Shown in pieces: positions 48,626 to 61,097 of a stretch of DNA of 64,000 bases. Position numbers and translations under genes: made by a program. Position 1 is the first letter of the stretch, and every line of letters begins with the position of its first letter. Where the stretch lies: contig NC_081835.1 of the NCBI RefSeq assembly GCF_030867095.1, forward strand, positions 43,569,892 through 43,633,891, given 5' to 3'. This DNA is from Alligator mississippiensis. Taxonomy: Eukaryota; Chordata; Crocodylia; Alligatoridae. The notes beneath the pieces are model-generated. The model was not told the DNA's origin, made no database searches, and worked only from the letters and a program-made list of their open reading frames with translations.

Positions 48626-48855
48626 GTTATGACCATACTGGTGTAGGAGGACTGCATCAACACCCTCCTTGGAGGTATTTGTGGACATATTTGCACTGTT
48701 TGGTCACAATGCCTTGGGATCAGGCTCTCCTTAATTAACTCCTTTAATTTCTCAAAGTCTGTGTTACGGGTTTTGTCCTCACCCCCAAATGGAGCTATCT
48801 TGCAGGACTCAGTTTCAATGGGGCTGGGTTCCTCCAGCCATCAAATCAGTCGAAT

Positions 48856-48879
48856 ACACACACACACACACACACACAC
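48856..48879 (+). repeat. (AC)n dinucleotide repeat, unit 1
   Basis: 24 bases of pure AC. The copy in unit 2 (58477-58498) has 22 bases, which accounts for the two-base length difference between the units. Confidence 0.95.
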
Positions 48880-48899
48880 GCAGGCACACAGAGATGAAT

Positions 48900-49700
48900 G
48901 TGACATGCCTGATCTGGCCAGATTGATCAGCATGTACAGGCTGGCACCCTCATATGCCAGGAATCAGTTCATCAGGGCAACAATAAAGTCAGACAGACAC
49001 GTGCACACAGGTGAACAGAATACCTCTGAATCAGGCTGGGTGTCCAGCTGACTCCCTCATGGGCCAGCATTCAGTTCATTAGGGCACATCTGAGTCAAAC
49101 TGGGTCAATCAGCCTATACAAGCTGTTCCTCTTATGTATCTCAAACTCAGCACATCCCAGTCTTTTGCCCTAACAGTCCTAGTAGTGGTAGCCTTTTGAT
49201 AAGCACACCCCACAGTCTTTTGGGGCTTCATAGGGATCTTTGGCTTAGGTAGAAGAAGCGTTGCTCCAGAGCAAGTGGGGAAGGGGAAGTAGAGAAGGAA
49301 AAGTTCACCCGGTTACCACCAGTTTGACTATAAAAGTTATTTATTGCTAAATAAATGGATGATAGCCATGCAAGGAAAAACAAACAAAAACAATTACAAT
49401 ATTACCCTGGTTCAATTGAGTATTTGGGGAAACCTATCTCAAGCTTAATTAATAAAATTCAGGTTCAGAAAGCTATGCCTAGAGAGAAAAAGAGAAAGAG
49501 AGCTGGGATCTCACCATTCCAAGGCACTCGGGTGTTTTGTTGACAGGCAAAGTTTCTAGCACCATCCTTGAAGGTTAAACAGGCAACGGAAAGAGACGAT
49601 CTGTTTGTCCCAGCTTCTTGAGAACAACAGCGGATGGTGTCAGAGAGATAGCTCCCTCTTGAAGCACACTGTTTGCTGCTTTACAGCTTATACCCTTAGT
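48900..49700. other. Unclassified repeat-like stretch, unit 1
   Basis: AT-richer sequence with 'aaaaacaaacaaaaacaatt' and a 'gagagaaaaagagaaagaga' purine run. It could belong to an LTR-type or DNA element adjoining the hAT relic, but I recognise no diagnostic ends. Copy in unit 2 at about 58519-59319. Confidence 0.4.
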
Positions 49701-50110
49701 CTAGGCTCTTAAAGCATCCAAAGCAGCCTGGACGTCTTGTGACAGCGGCTTGGCCCGGCCAGGAACATTGATCCCCTGGAAGCTGTCCATTTGGCTCTCA
49801 AGTTCCCTCGCTATGGGGCTCACCTGGCTAAGGAGGGCGTCAGCAGCGCTGAGGGTCTTGGTGGCCTTGAGGAAGCTCTCGAGGACCACCAAGATTTGGG
49901 AGATGGTATCACGCTCAACTTCGTTAAGGGGGCCACTGATCCCAATCTCCCCGAGCAAGGCCATCTCATGGATGGCCTTCTGTTGCTCCACCAGCCTCTC
50001 AAGCATCAGGTATGCGGAGTTTCACTGAGTCTCCACATCCTGCATGATTTTGTGCTGTGGGATGTTTGGCTCTGCTTGTTTGTCCTGCAGCATCTTGCCC
50101 CCGCTTGACG
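49701..50110 (-). pseudogene. hAT transposase (ZBED-like) relic, unit 1
   Basis: Minus-strand frame reading ...PQHKIMQDVETQ, stop, NSAYLMLERLVEQQKAIHEM... followed by VERDTISQILVVLESFLKAT and an end at 49701. The motif QDV-T-RWNS---MLERL-EQ is typical of hAT transposases and ZBED proteins; here the tryptophan codon position is a TGA stop. The catalytic and hATC dimerisation regions are absent. Second copy at 59320-59729. Confidence 0.75.
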
Positions 50111-50666
50111 CTCCGATGGAAGTAGCCTGTCACCTTCCTGCATTTGGAAATGAGCTTGCTGGTGATACGGCCCTGTCATCGGCCCTGTTGGTGCGTGCTG
50201 GGAACTGCCAACTCTGCAGGCTGCACTGCTGTGCAAAGCTGAGGGGATCCAGATCCTGGGGCTCTTGGTGCCCTTGGAAAACTGGCTGTGCCCCTGTGTC
50301 CCCACCAGCGCACATGCATGTGAGCAGGGCCCAGTCCAAGTAGCTCTGGACACAGCATCGAGCTGGCCCAGGCTGCCCCACCTCCCTGCACTCGGCACTG
50401 CCAGGGTGCAAAGCAGGGACCTGTGGCAGTCTCAGGGAAGGGCACTGTGCCTGACTGATCTCAGCTGGGTGCTTGTGGCTGACTGCATCCTCTTCTGTGC
50501 TTGCAGCTTCCACTTCCAGCCACAGCAACGCAGAATGGCGTGTGCTGGCACGGGAGAGCAGGAACTCAAACTGGTCAGACAAACAGCAGGGAAAGTCCAG
50601 CCTAGATTGCCTCACGCTCCCCCCTCCCTCTCCCCCCAGCTGCGGCTCTGGCAGTCCCTGCTCCCC

Positions 50667-50719
50667 AGTTTCGTTTCTAGCAATCTGGAAAGCGAAACCT
50701 AAGGGGTGTGAAACCGAAC
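50667..50719 (+). promoter_or_regulatory. Interferon-response element cluster, OASL copy 2
   Basis: Same motifs as in unit 1, with GGAAAGCGAAACCT at 50687-50700. The unit border lies 0.35 kb upstream, so the promoter motifs were duplicated with the gene. Confidence 0.65.
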
Positions 50720-51478
50720 CCATGCTTTTACAGCCTGCTGCTGTAAAAAAACAACAACACTGCTTAAGGTGGCCTTGGGAATGCAGCCAGTACCGTGCAA
50801 CCGGTCCTGTGCTCTGGGGCCCTTGCCGCCGCTGGGGCCCAGGATGCGGGCTGCTCAGCACAGCACCCTCAGCTCCTGCAGCACCAGGGCTTGCAAGACT
50901 GCCCTGTGCAGGGCAAGAGGGGATGGGCAGGACGCAGTCCTGGGCAAGGCGGAAGCTCAGCACCCCATCAGCAGCCCCGTAGGTGCCAGCCCTGGGTCTG
51001 CCTGGCTGGCACCTGACCATGGAGCCCTGGGGAGGGGGCATCTCCCTGACCGCAGCCAGCCCCGGTGACCCCGCTGCAGCTCAGAGCTTCATGAAGAGGC
51101 CACAGAGTGACATGAAGATGACTCGGGGCACAGGGTCTGCTGTCCTGCACAGCACTCGGCTTAGGGACAGGGCTGGGAAGTGTCACATTCTCCAGCATCT
51201 GGGTCAGGGGCTGGAATGGGGGACAGAGCCCGTGGGCAGGGCCTGGTAGGAGCCCCTGCAGGTATGGATGGGGGAAGAAGACTTGGCTGCCCTGCCATGC
51301 TGGGAGTGCAGGGTGGCAGTGCCCAGGCTTTCGTACTGGCCCCAGCCCCCAGCGCAGGAACCCAGTCCACCTTAATATCCTCCACATGACGCCATCTGTG
51401 AGGGAGACGTCAGCAGGGCAGGGCTGTGCCGGGATGCTTCAAAAGCAGCAGCCTCAAGGGGCTAGAGAGGCAGTAGAG

Positions 51479-54400
51479 ATGGAGCTGTACCAGGTGCGAG
51501 CCAGGGACCTGGATGCCTGGATTGCAGACAACCTGCAGCCCAGCGAGGAGTTCCAGCAGCAGGTGAAGGATACGGTCCGGAGGATCTGTGACTTCCTGAA
51601 GGAGCAGTGCTTTGAAGACATCAAGGTGGACAAGACAGTGAAGGTGAGGTCTCTAGACCCTCACCTACCCAGGTCCCCCTTGTCCGGCCAGTGAAGGAAA
51701 GGTTGTCAGGGAGAAAGGGAGGGAGCTGTTGGCTTGGTTTTGCTGGAAGAGGTGGGTCCAGAGACTCACCGGCTAAACCTGGTTTGAGGTCCGAACTACC
51801 TCAGCCAGGACAGGCCAAGGGACGGGGTCAAAGCGGTGCTGGCATGTCGTGGGGCAGGCCGAACAGACCTGATCCAAGCTTATTCCAGGCCCTCTCCGGG
51901 GAGAGCATACCACTTAGTCTCGTAGTCCGTCCACGAGCCCGTAGCGGGGAAGAAGGGCTCAGTTCCGGCACTGAGTTTTGTCTCTGACAAAAGGCTGCCA
52001 AAAGGCTTTGCTTTTCCTGCTTTGGAGAGGACAGGCACAAGGAGGGAGGAGGGCAGAGGGAGGAAAATCAGCACTGGGTGGTGGGTTGCTGCGGCAGGGT
52101 GGGGGCGGGCGGCTGGCTCATCTCTCCCGCCCTGGAGACCCCCTGGGCTGCTCTGGGAAGGTCCCGTCCCCTCCCTGGTTTACACGGGGGCGGGCAGAGC
52201 TGGCTTGGCTGACTCGGCACCCGGGCAGGATGAAGTGGAAGAGGAGGGTGCGTGAGCAGACTGAGACCGGAGGAAAGGCAGAGCGGGGAGCTCTTCTGCA
52301 AGCGGTCGAGGTCCTCGCTGTCCCAGCAGTGCTGGTCAGCATCCTCCCTCAGGCTCAGGACAGGCAGCTTCCCTGCACTCAGTTCTATATCTGTTCTGCA
52401 CCTTCCCCTTCGTCTCCTTTAAGATTACACTGCCAATCCCCTTTCCTAACTGGTCACGGCTGAGTAATCAGAAGGCAACTCCTGCTGAAGACCTCAGTGG
52501 AAACAGCAGCATTAGCACAGTCTGGGGAGCGATGTGTGTGCCGTCATAACACTTTGTATTGCTGCTTGACACCCCATGAGCCTGGAGCCAGGGCAGCACT
52601 TGCTTCACAGGGGCAGCGTGGCTGAGCTGGCCTTGGAGGAGGTCCCACAGCTCCCGGCCTTTCTGCACCCCAGAGCGATGGAGTGGGGAGTGGGTGCACT
52701 TGAGCCAATGGTTCTGTTCCTTTGCAGGGCGGCTCTGCAGGGAAGGGGACGGCCTTGAAGAATAATTCGGACGCGGATCTGGTCCTTTTCCTCAACTGCT
52801 TCACCAGCTACCAGGACCAGGTGGAGAAACGTGCATCCGTGATCAGCACCATCGAAAACCAGCTGAATCGGTGCCGACAATCACTCGCCTTCAACATCGA
52901 CGTTGAAGTCTCTCAGCCAAAAGGAAAGAGCACCCCTCCGCGCTCACTCTGCATCACCATCCAGTCGAAGAAGCGGCGGGAGTCCATTGAGGTGGACGTG
53001 CTCCCAGCCTACAACGCCCTAGGTAGGAACGTTCCCTTGATCTGATCCCTGTGCCTTCTCTGGGCCATGAGGCCCAGCCACAAGGGATCCTGGGGGCCCT
53101 GCAGAGCCAGTGTCCCACAGGCCCTGGGGCTGACCTGGAGAGAGGAACTTGTGGGGAGGGGGCTGGGTCTTGTACCCGGGCAGGGCCTCCAGGCCAGGGT
53201 GTTGCTGAGAGCCATGTGGTCCCCCATCAGCCCTGCACATGCTGGACCTGGCCCAGTAAGTGGTGTGACACCAGGATGACCCCCAACCACTCCACTCTCT
53301 CCCCCAGGGCATGTGACTCCTGGCTGCAGACCCCATCCCCAGGTCTATGTGGACCTGATCCAGGCTGGATATGGCCCCAGCACATTCTCCACCACCTTCA
53401 CTGAGCTGCAGAAGAACTTTGTGAAGCGCCGCCCGGCCAAGCTCAAGAACCTGCTGCGCCTCGTCAAGCACTGGTACAAGAAGGTAAGGGGCCCGGTCCT
53501 GCCCCCGCACACGCAGGGCAGCAGGGACACACCGGCACAGCCAGTTTCCCCAAGGCACCAAGAGATCTCACCAGCCAGCCTGACATCAGGCTCCCGGCTT
53601 TGGTCCCGCAGGTCTGTGTGTTTCTGGGCAGGGACAAGTCCTGCTCTGACCCCCCAAATTCCTGTGCCTCTTGCCAGCACCACCACAGACAGCAAGCCAG
53701 GGACAGGGCCCCAATCCCCTTGCTCCGCGCGCACAAACGCACCCTCTCACTAACTAGTCTCATGCCGCCAACCCCCTGCCCAAGCAGCTGGCTCCTCTAG
53801 TGACTGTGGGGCTGGACCGCAGGGGACCGGGGTATGACCCCAGCAGCCCCCCCATCTCAGCTGGCTCCCTTTCTTTAACAGTACCTGCTCGAGAGCTACA
53901 CCCTGTCAGTCCTTCCCACCAAGTATGCCCTAGAGCTGCTGACCATCTACGCCTGGGAGAGGGGCACCGAAAGAGCAGAGAGGTTCAGCACGGCCGAGGG
54001 CTTCTGCACCGTCATGGAGCTGTTGTGCCGGTACCAAGAGCTCTGTGTCTACTGGACCGAGTTCTACGACTTCCAGCACCCCGTGGTGGGGGCCCACATC
54101 AAGCAACAGCTAAAGAACCAGCGGTGAGAGCAGTGTCACTCATGTCACGCGGCTCCTCCCCATCCCATCCCATCCCATCCCATCCCATCCCATCCCATCC
54201 CTGCCCTGCCTGGCCAGGACTGGTCCTGGTCCTGGTCCTGGTCCTGGTCCTGGTCTGGGGAGGCACCCATTGGGGCGGGCAGGTGCACTTGAGTGAAATA
54301 CACCCCCAAGAGAGAGAATGGGCAGTTCTGCTCAGGATGCACCAGCCAGCCCCTGCTGGACCTCCAAAGCCTCAGGCATGTCCAGGCATGCACAAGCTGT

Positions 54401-56341
54401 CCAGGCAGGCGCTTGCTGAAGGTGAAGCCCTAGCCCATAGAAGTCCAAATCCCAGGGTCGTCAGTGGGGCCAGACCCTTGCCCAAGTCCTATAAATGTGA
54501 GACATAGGGCACAGCCTTGCCCAGTTCCATCCTAGCTTCGGCATCAGTCACTGCCTGGCTATGGCCAAGGTGCTACTAGGCTCCCCGATTAAAGCAACTC
54601 CACCCTTCCTTTTACTTGGGGCTGGCCAAAGCCCTGCTTTTTCAGTGTCTGTGCTGCCCGCTCTGTGCCCAGGGCCCAGCATCAGCCCCACCACTGTTAT
54701 CCTCATCACTGAGCCCCCGTGATTAAGGCTCCAGTAAGCCAAACCTACCACTGAGCCCCCCTTGCCACACCTTGCACACAGATATGGTGGGAGGAGAGAC
54801 AGGGTAGCCTACAGACCCCTGAGTGGGGAACAGGTGCCGTGGGTAGAAGCCAGGGGAGCTGTGTGAGAAGGGATGTGCAGGGCTGGGAGAGAGTGGGCTG
54901 GGGTCCAACAGCAGCCAGAAAGCCCAGAACCAAGCATGGAGAAGGATTGCTTGTGTGTTTGCAGCCCTGTGATCCTGGATCCGGCCGATCCAACGGGACT
55001 CCTAGGGCAGGGAAAGAAGTGGGAGCTGGTGGCAAGAGAAGCCTCCAAATGCCGGAGCCAGCTGTGCTTCCAGAATGGCACCACGCCCATCCAGCCCTGG
55101 CCTGTACAGGTATGGTGCTTCACAGGGCTCTGCTCACGACCCTGCTGGCTCAGTGCCCACTGCTTGGCACAGCAGTGCTCCTGCCCTTACCTCGAGGATG
55201 CCTCCTAAGGGGAGAAACACCCAACCTACAGGTTTCCCTCGCTTTCTACGGTACATGAGTTCCCAGAAAACTGTGCGTAACTCAAATTTACATAACTGAC
55301 ACTTCCCTCTGTTTTGCTCCCTACTACAGCCCCAGGAGCGGCCGATGCCATTAGCCTGCAGGCGCTGTGCCCTCTCGCCCCTTCCCCTACAGACTTACCT
55401 TGCATATAGCAAATTTACCTTGCATATAACAAATGTGGGGTGTAAAAAGGGTCATTGCATAAGAGCAAATTCGCATATACAGAACCTGCATAAAGTGAGG
55501 GAAACCGGTACTCCCAGGAAGTGGGGGTGGCGTAGCTGGGAGGCCCTCCCCAACCAGAGCTCCTGCCCTGCTCTTCATAGCAACCCTGTACAGGCAGAAG
55601 TTAGGCCTAGTCTAGCTGGCACCCCCCACAGCCACTGCCCTTGACTGAGTCCGTGCCACCACCTGGTGAGCCTTGAGCCACTGGGAACTTCCCTGCTGTG
55701 CCACTGCTCTGCGGCATTCCCGTGCCAGGCAGCTGTTTGCCACTGGGGGCTCCCTCTGTGGCAGTTCTGTGCCCACCCAACCCCATCTCATGCCCTCTGT
55801 ATTCCAGCCGGCCAGACCAGTGCAGGTGAGAGTGAAGCAGCTCTCAGGGTCCTGGCTGGACCTGACGCTGAGTCCCAGCACCACCATCCGGCAGATCAAG
55901 GGGGAGATTGAGCGCTTGTGGCACGTCCCTCCCTACCAGCAGCGCCTGGCCCTGCAGGACACTGGCCTAGACAACCAGAAGGTCCTGGACGATAACGGCA
56001 CCTTGGCATCACATGGCATCTTCTACGACGTCACGATCCTGCTTCTCCAAACCCAGCCTCAGGAAATGGAGATCTTCGTGAAGGGCCATGATGGCAGGAC
56101 CTACACCTTCGGCGCACGGCCTACAGACACTGTGCAGAACCTGAAGGCCAAAATCCAGGCCAAGCTGAAAGTCCCTGTGGACCAGCAGCGCCTCACGCAC
56201 AATTCCCAGGAGCTGGAAGATCGCCACCCGCTCTCTTACTATCACATTGAGAACCACAGCACCATCTACCTGCTCTTGCGTCTCCGTGGTGGGTGCGGAT
56301 CTCCCAGAGCCCTCAGTCCCTCTCTTGCCACAGTACTGTAG
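51479..56341 (+). CDS. OASL: OASL-type gene, copy 2
   Basis: Exons 51479-51643, 52728-53022, 53308-53483, 53882-54123, 54965-55109, 55808-56341, at a constant offset of 9621 from copy 1. The predicted 518-residue protein is identical to copy 1 in every segment I compared, with the same splice sites, P-loop, three catalytic aspartates and LRLRGG ending. Introns are also nearly identical, so the duplication is very recent, or kept uniform by gene conversion, or an assembly product. Differences from copy 1 within the gene are in the intron 4 pentamer repeat. Confidence 0.93.
55229..55508. mobile_element. TIR element flanked by TA, OASL intron 5, unit 2
   Basis: Copy of the element at 45608-45887, inherited with the tandem duplication and not a separate insertion. 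Confidence 0.65.
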
Positions 56342-56926
56342 ACTGGTAGCTGACTGTGGCCCGTGGTGAGGACATGGCTTGCGGAGACGCCCCAATCTCA
56401 GGGGAATTCTATCGCATGCCACCTTTCATGGCTTTCCTAAGACAGTTCATGCTCCTGTAGTCTCCCTATCCTCCCACAGGGCTCAGTCCAGTCTGGGCAC
56501 CATCTCCAGTGCCTCCCCAAGTCCTTCTTGGCACCTGGGTGACCCAGTTTGAACTGTGTTTTGGGAGCCTCCAGGACCAAGGGTCATGCAGGACAAGGAA
56601 GATGTTTAGGCTCACTGCTCATACTGGGATGACCCTGCTGCAGGGTGCGAAGTCCCTCAAGAACCCAGGCCTGGCCCTAGTCCCCTGGGCTCATGACCCT
56701 GGGATTTGGGATGGAGCTGCCAGGCTCTTGGGGCTAGAGATTGTGAGAGATGTCTGGGGAGCACGCAGCTGGTCGAAAGACCCAGAGCCCCCATCGTTGC
56801 TGATCGGTCCTGGAACAGCAGCACCTGTCTCTGTGTAGTGGCTTTGACAACGGTGTCCCCAGCTCCATGCCTGGGTGACCTTGTCTGTGACTGCCCTGCA
56901 TCCCCTGTCTGCTGCGTGTAACCTGA

Positions 56927-56932
56927 AATAAA
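56927..56932 (+). terminator. OASL: Polyadenylation signal AATAAA, OASL copy 2
   Basis: Same position relative to the stop codon as in copy 1. Confidence 0.75.
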
Positions 56933-57688
56933 GAGGTCTGAGGTTAACCCTGTGTGGCTGAGTGGTCCTCAGTGGGTGTGGCTCCCGTCTATGCCACAAA
57001 CACAAAGTTGGATTGTGGGCCTTTTATCTGATCCTGATACAACACAAACGCTGAGTTGTTTCCAGTAGCCACTCACACCACAGCCGAGTTGTGCTCCCCT
57101 GGCCAGGCTGCCTAGCTGCAGCAGTGCCTTGTGGCGGCATCTGGACACCTGTCCCATGGTGCCCCAGGGAAACTGAGTGCCTGGAGGATAGGTCCACAGG
57201 TGATGGTGGCTGCAGCGCATGAGGCAGTGGCCCCATGCAGTGTCCTACCACACTGAGTGCTGGGAGGGAGGTTCAGATGAGCTGGAGTCAACCACAGTCC
57301 TGAGAGGCTTTCTTTGCACTCTCCATGGCTGTAAAATGCAAGCTGAGCCACAGCTGGCACTGGCCCTCCAGAATGTGCTGGACATGGAGGGCCCAGGTCT
57401 CCCAGGGGGCACAATAACACATTTCTACATCCAGGCAGCAGGGGCCACTGCATGGGCATCTGAAGGACAGGGCACTCTAGGCTCACAGGGTATAACGGCT
57501 GAGTTTGTGTGAAGACAGGGGGACAGGCAGTCCAGGGGCTCGGGGCCAAACAGAACAGCATTTGGGGGTAACAGCAGCAGCGGGATTTTATAGCATAGAG
57601 GCGGGGGTCTGAAAGGTATTGGCAGAAATACAGTGCTTGGGACCCCAACGAGGCCTCAGCCCAAGGACAGGACCTGGCCAGTCCTGAT

Positions 57689-58246
57689 CTTCCTGCTGGA
57701 GAGGTCCAGCAAAGAGAGACAACCCTAGGGTACAGGGCCTCAGTACTCTGCTGTGAAGTTAGCTGGCTATGGAGCTCAGTGAGGGTGGTGGAGGACACAC
57801 TAGGGGTGGCTTCAGTCTGGATGAGGTCTGTGTAGACCTATGGAGAGGTTCTGTAGCTAGGAGTCACATCCCCTTGTGGAAAGAGTGGAGTGGCTGGGGG
57901 TCATCCTGGTGTCATAGCACTGACTGGGCCAGGGACAGCCTGTACATAGCCAATGTGGGATCACCTGCCTCTCAACAGCACCCTCACCTGAGGGCTCTGT
58001 CCCAGTGATGACCCCTCCCCTGCCCTGGTACAGGGCCCAGACTAGTTCCCACACATTTCACCCTCCAGGCCAGCCCCAGGGCCTTTGGGGACACTGAAGC
58101 AAGTGCCTAAAACCGGCTCTGCAGGGCCCCCAGGATCTCTGGATTGGTTGTGGCTGTGCCTCGTGGCCCAGGAGAGATGCAGGGATCAGATTGGGAAGAT
58201 GATCCTACCTAGGATGTTGTAATCTGGGTATCACTACTGGTTTCCA
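57689..58246 (-). pseudogene. Inverted OAS/OASL pseudogene fragment, unit 2
   Basis: Copy of 48068-48625 with the same in-frame stop and lost donor site, so it was dead before the tandem duplication. Confidence 0.85.
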
Positions 58247-59319
58247 GTTATGACCATACTGGTGTAGGAGGACTGCATCAACACCCTCCTTGGAGGTATT
58301 TGTGGACATATTTGCACTGTTTGGTCACAATGCCTTGGGATCAGGCTCTCCTTAATTAACTCCTTTAATTTCTCAAAGTCTGTGTTACGGGTTTTGTCCT
58401 CACCCCCAAATGGAGCTATCTTGCAGGACTCAGTTTCAATGGGGCTGGGTTCCTCCAGCCATCAAATCAGTCGAATACACACACACACACACACACACGC
58501 AGGCACACAGAGATGAATGTGACATGCCTGATCTGGCCAGATTGATCAGCATGTACAGGCTGGCACCCTCATATGCCAGGAATCAGTTCATCAGGGCAAC
58601 AATAAAGTCAGACAGACACGTGCACACAGGTGAACAGAATACCTCTGAATCAGGCTGGGTGTCCAGCTGACTCCCTCATGGGCCAGCATTCAGTTCATTA
58701 GGGCACATCTGAGTCAAACTGGGTCAATCAGCCTATACAAGCTGTTCCTCTTATGTATCTCAAACTCAGCACATCCCAGTCTTTTGCCCTAACAGTCCTA
58801 GTAGTGGTAGCCTTTTGATAAGCACACCCCACAGTCTTTTGGGGCTTCATAGGGATCTTTGGCTTAGGTAGAAGAAGCGTTGCTCCAGAGCAAGTGGGGA
58901 AGGGGAAGTAGAGAAGGAAAAGTTCACCCGGTTACCACCAGTTTGACTATAAAAGTTATTTATTGCTAAATAAATGGATGATAGCCATGCAAGGAAAAAC
59001 AAACAAAAACAATTACAATATTACCCTGGTTCAATTGAGTATTTGGGGAAACCTATCTCAAGCTTAATTAATAAAATTCAGGTTCAGAAAGCTATGCCTA
59101 GAGAGAAAAAGAGAAAGAGAGCTGGGATCTCACCATTCCAAGGCACTCGGGTGTTTTGTTGACAGGCAAAGTTTCTAGCACCATCCTTGAAGGTTAAACA
59201 GGCAACGGAAAGAGACGATCTGTTTGTCCCAGCTTCTTGAGAACAACAGCGGATGGTGTCAGAGAGATAGCTCCCTCTTGAAGCACACTGTTTGCTGCTT
59301 TACAGCTTATACCCTTAGT

Positions 59320-59729
59320 CTAGGCTCTTAAAGCATCCAAAGCAGCCTGGACGTCTTGTGACAGCGGCTTGGCCCGGCCAGGAACATTGATCCCCTGGAA
59401 GCTGTCCATTTGGCTCTCAAGTTCCCTCGCTATGGGGCTCACCTGGCTAAGGAGGGCGTCAGCAGCGCTGAGGGTCTTGGTGGCCTTGAGGAAGCTCTCG
59501 AGGACCACCAAGATTTGGGAGATGGTATCACGCTCAACTTCGTTAAGGGGGCCACTGATCCCAATCTCCCCGAGCAAGGCCATCTCATGGATGGCCTTCT
59601 GTTGCTCCACCAGCCTCTCAAGCATCAGGTATGCGGAGTTTCACTGAGTCTCCACATCCTGCATGATTTTGTGCTGTGGGATGTTTGGCTCTGCTTGTTT
59701 GTCCTGCAGCATCTTGCCCCCGCTTGACG
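59320..59729 (-). pseudogene. hAT transposase (ZBED-like) relic, unit 2
   Basis: Copy of 49701-50110 including the TGA at the conserved tryptophan. It lies 0.2 kb before the border to unit 3. Confidence 0.75.
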
Positions 59730-60285
59730 CTCCGATGGAAGTAGCCTGTCACCTTCCTGCATTTGGAAATGAGCTTGCTGGTGATACGGCCCTGTCATCG
59801 GCCCTGTTGGTGCGTGCTGGGAACTGCCAACTCTGCAGGCTGCACTGCTGTGCAAAGCTGAGGGGATCCAGATCCTGGGGCTCTTGGTGCCCTTGGAAAA
59901 CTGGCTGTGCCCCTGTGTCCCCACCAGCGCACATGCATGTGAGCAGGGCCCAGTCCAAGTAGCTCTGGACACAGCATCGAGCTGGCCCAGGCTGCCCCAC
60001 CTCCCTGCACTCGGCACTGCCAGGGTGCAAAGCAGGGACCTGTGGCAGTCTCAGGGAAGGGCACTGTGCCTGACTGATCTCAGCTGGGTGCTTGTGGCTG
60101 ACTGCATCCTCTTCTGTGCTTGCAGCTTCCACTTCCAGCCACAGCAACGCAGAATGGCGTGTGCTGGCACGGGAGAGCAGGAACTCAAACTGGTCAGACA
60201 AACAGCAGGGAAAGTCCAGCCTAGATTGCCTCACGCTCCCCCCTCCCTCTCCCCCCAGCTGCGGCTCTGGCAGTCCCTGCTCCCC

Positions 60286-60338
60286 AGTTTCGTTTCTAGC
60301 AATCTGGAAAGCGAAACCTAAGGGGTGTGAAACCGAAC
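60286..60338 (+). promoter_or_regulatory. Interferon-response element cluster, OASL copy 3
   Basis: Same motifs as in units 1 and 2, with GGAAAGCGAAACCT at 60306-60319. Confidence 0.65.
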
Positions 60339-61097
60339 CCATGCTTTTACAGCCTGCTGCTGTAAAAAAACAACAACACTGCTTAAGGTGGCCTTGGGAA
60401 TGCAGCCAGTACCGTGCAACCGGTCCTGTGCTCTGGGGCCCTTGCCGCCGCTGGGGCCCAGGATGCGGGCTGCTCAGCACAGCACCCTCAGCTCCTGCAG
60501 CACCAGGGCTTGCAAGACTGCCCTGTGCAGGGCAAGAGGGGATGGGCAGGACGCAGTCCTGGGCAAGGCGGAAGCTCAGCACCCCATCAGCAGCCCCGTA
60601 GGTGCCAGCCCTGGGTCTGCCTGGCTGGCACCTGACCATGGAGCCCTGGGGAGGGGGCATCTCCCTGACCGCAGCCAGCCCCGGTGACCCCGCTGCAGCT
60701 CAGAGCTTCATGAAGAGGCCACAGAGTGACATGAAGATGACTCGGGGCACAGGGTCTGCTGTCCTGCACAGCACTCGGCTTAGGGACAGGGCTGGGAAGT
60801 GTCACATTCTCCAGCATCTGGGTCAGGGGCTGGAATGGGGGACAGAGCCCGTGGGCAGGGCCTGGTAGGAGCCCCTGCAGGTATGGATGGGGGAAGAAGA
60901 CTTGGCTGCCCTGCCATGCTGGGAGTGCAGGGTGGCAGTGCCCAGGCTTTCGTACTGGCCCCAGCCCCCAGCGCAGGAACCCAGTCCACCTTAATATCCT
61001 CCACATGACGCCATCTGTGAGGGAGACGTCAGCAGGGCAGGGCTGTGCCGGGATGCTTCAAAAGCAGCAGCCTCAAGGGGCTAGAGAGGCAGTAGAG

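Larger units (their letters stand above)
40715..50335 (+). repeat. Tandem array unit 1 (9621 bp)
   Basis: The first unit of a direct tandem duplication. Homology to 50336 onward starts exactly at ccaagtag; the bases left of it differ (tattgc against gcccagt). It holds a promoter motif cluster, one complete OASL gene, an inverted OAS pseudogene fragment, a CA repeat and a hAT transposase relic. Confidence 0.95.
50336..59954 (+). repeat. Tandem array unit 2 (9619 bp)
   Basis: Copy of unit 1 at an offset of 9621. Differences seen: one base near the left border (50354 A against 40733 G), one unit changed in the CATCC repeat, and a CA repeat two bases shorter. All other translated segments that I compared are identical. 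Confidence 0.95.

Noticed and set aside
50130..51041. Minus-strand open frame of 303 codons (also at 59749-60660 and in part at 40644-41420)
   Set aside because: It lies opposite the OASL promoter and first-exon region, has a biased proline/serine/glycine composition with no domain, and exists only because the GC-rich strand lacks stops.
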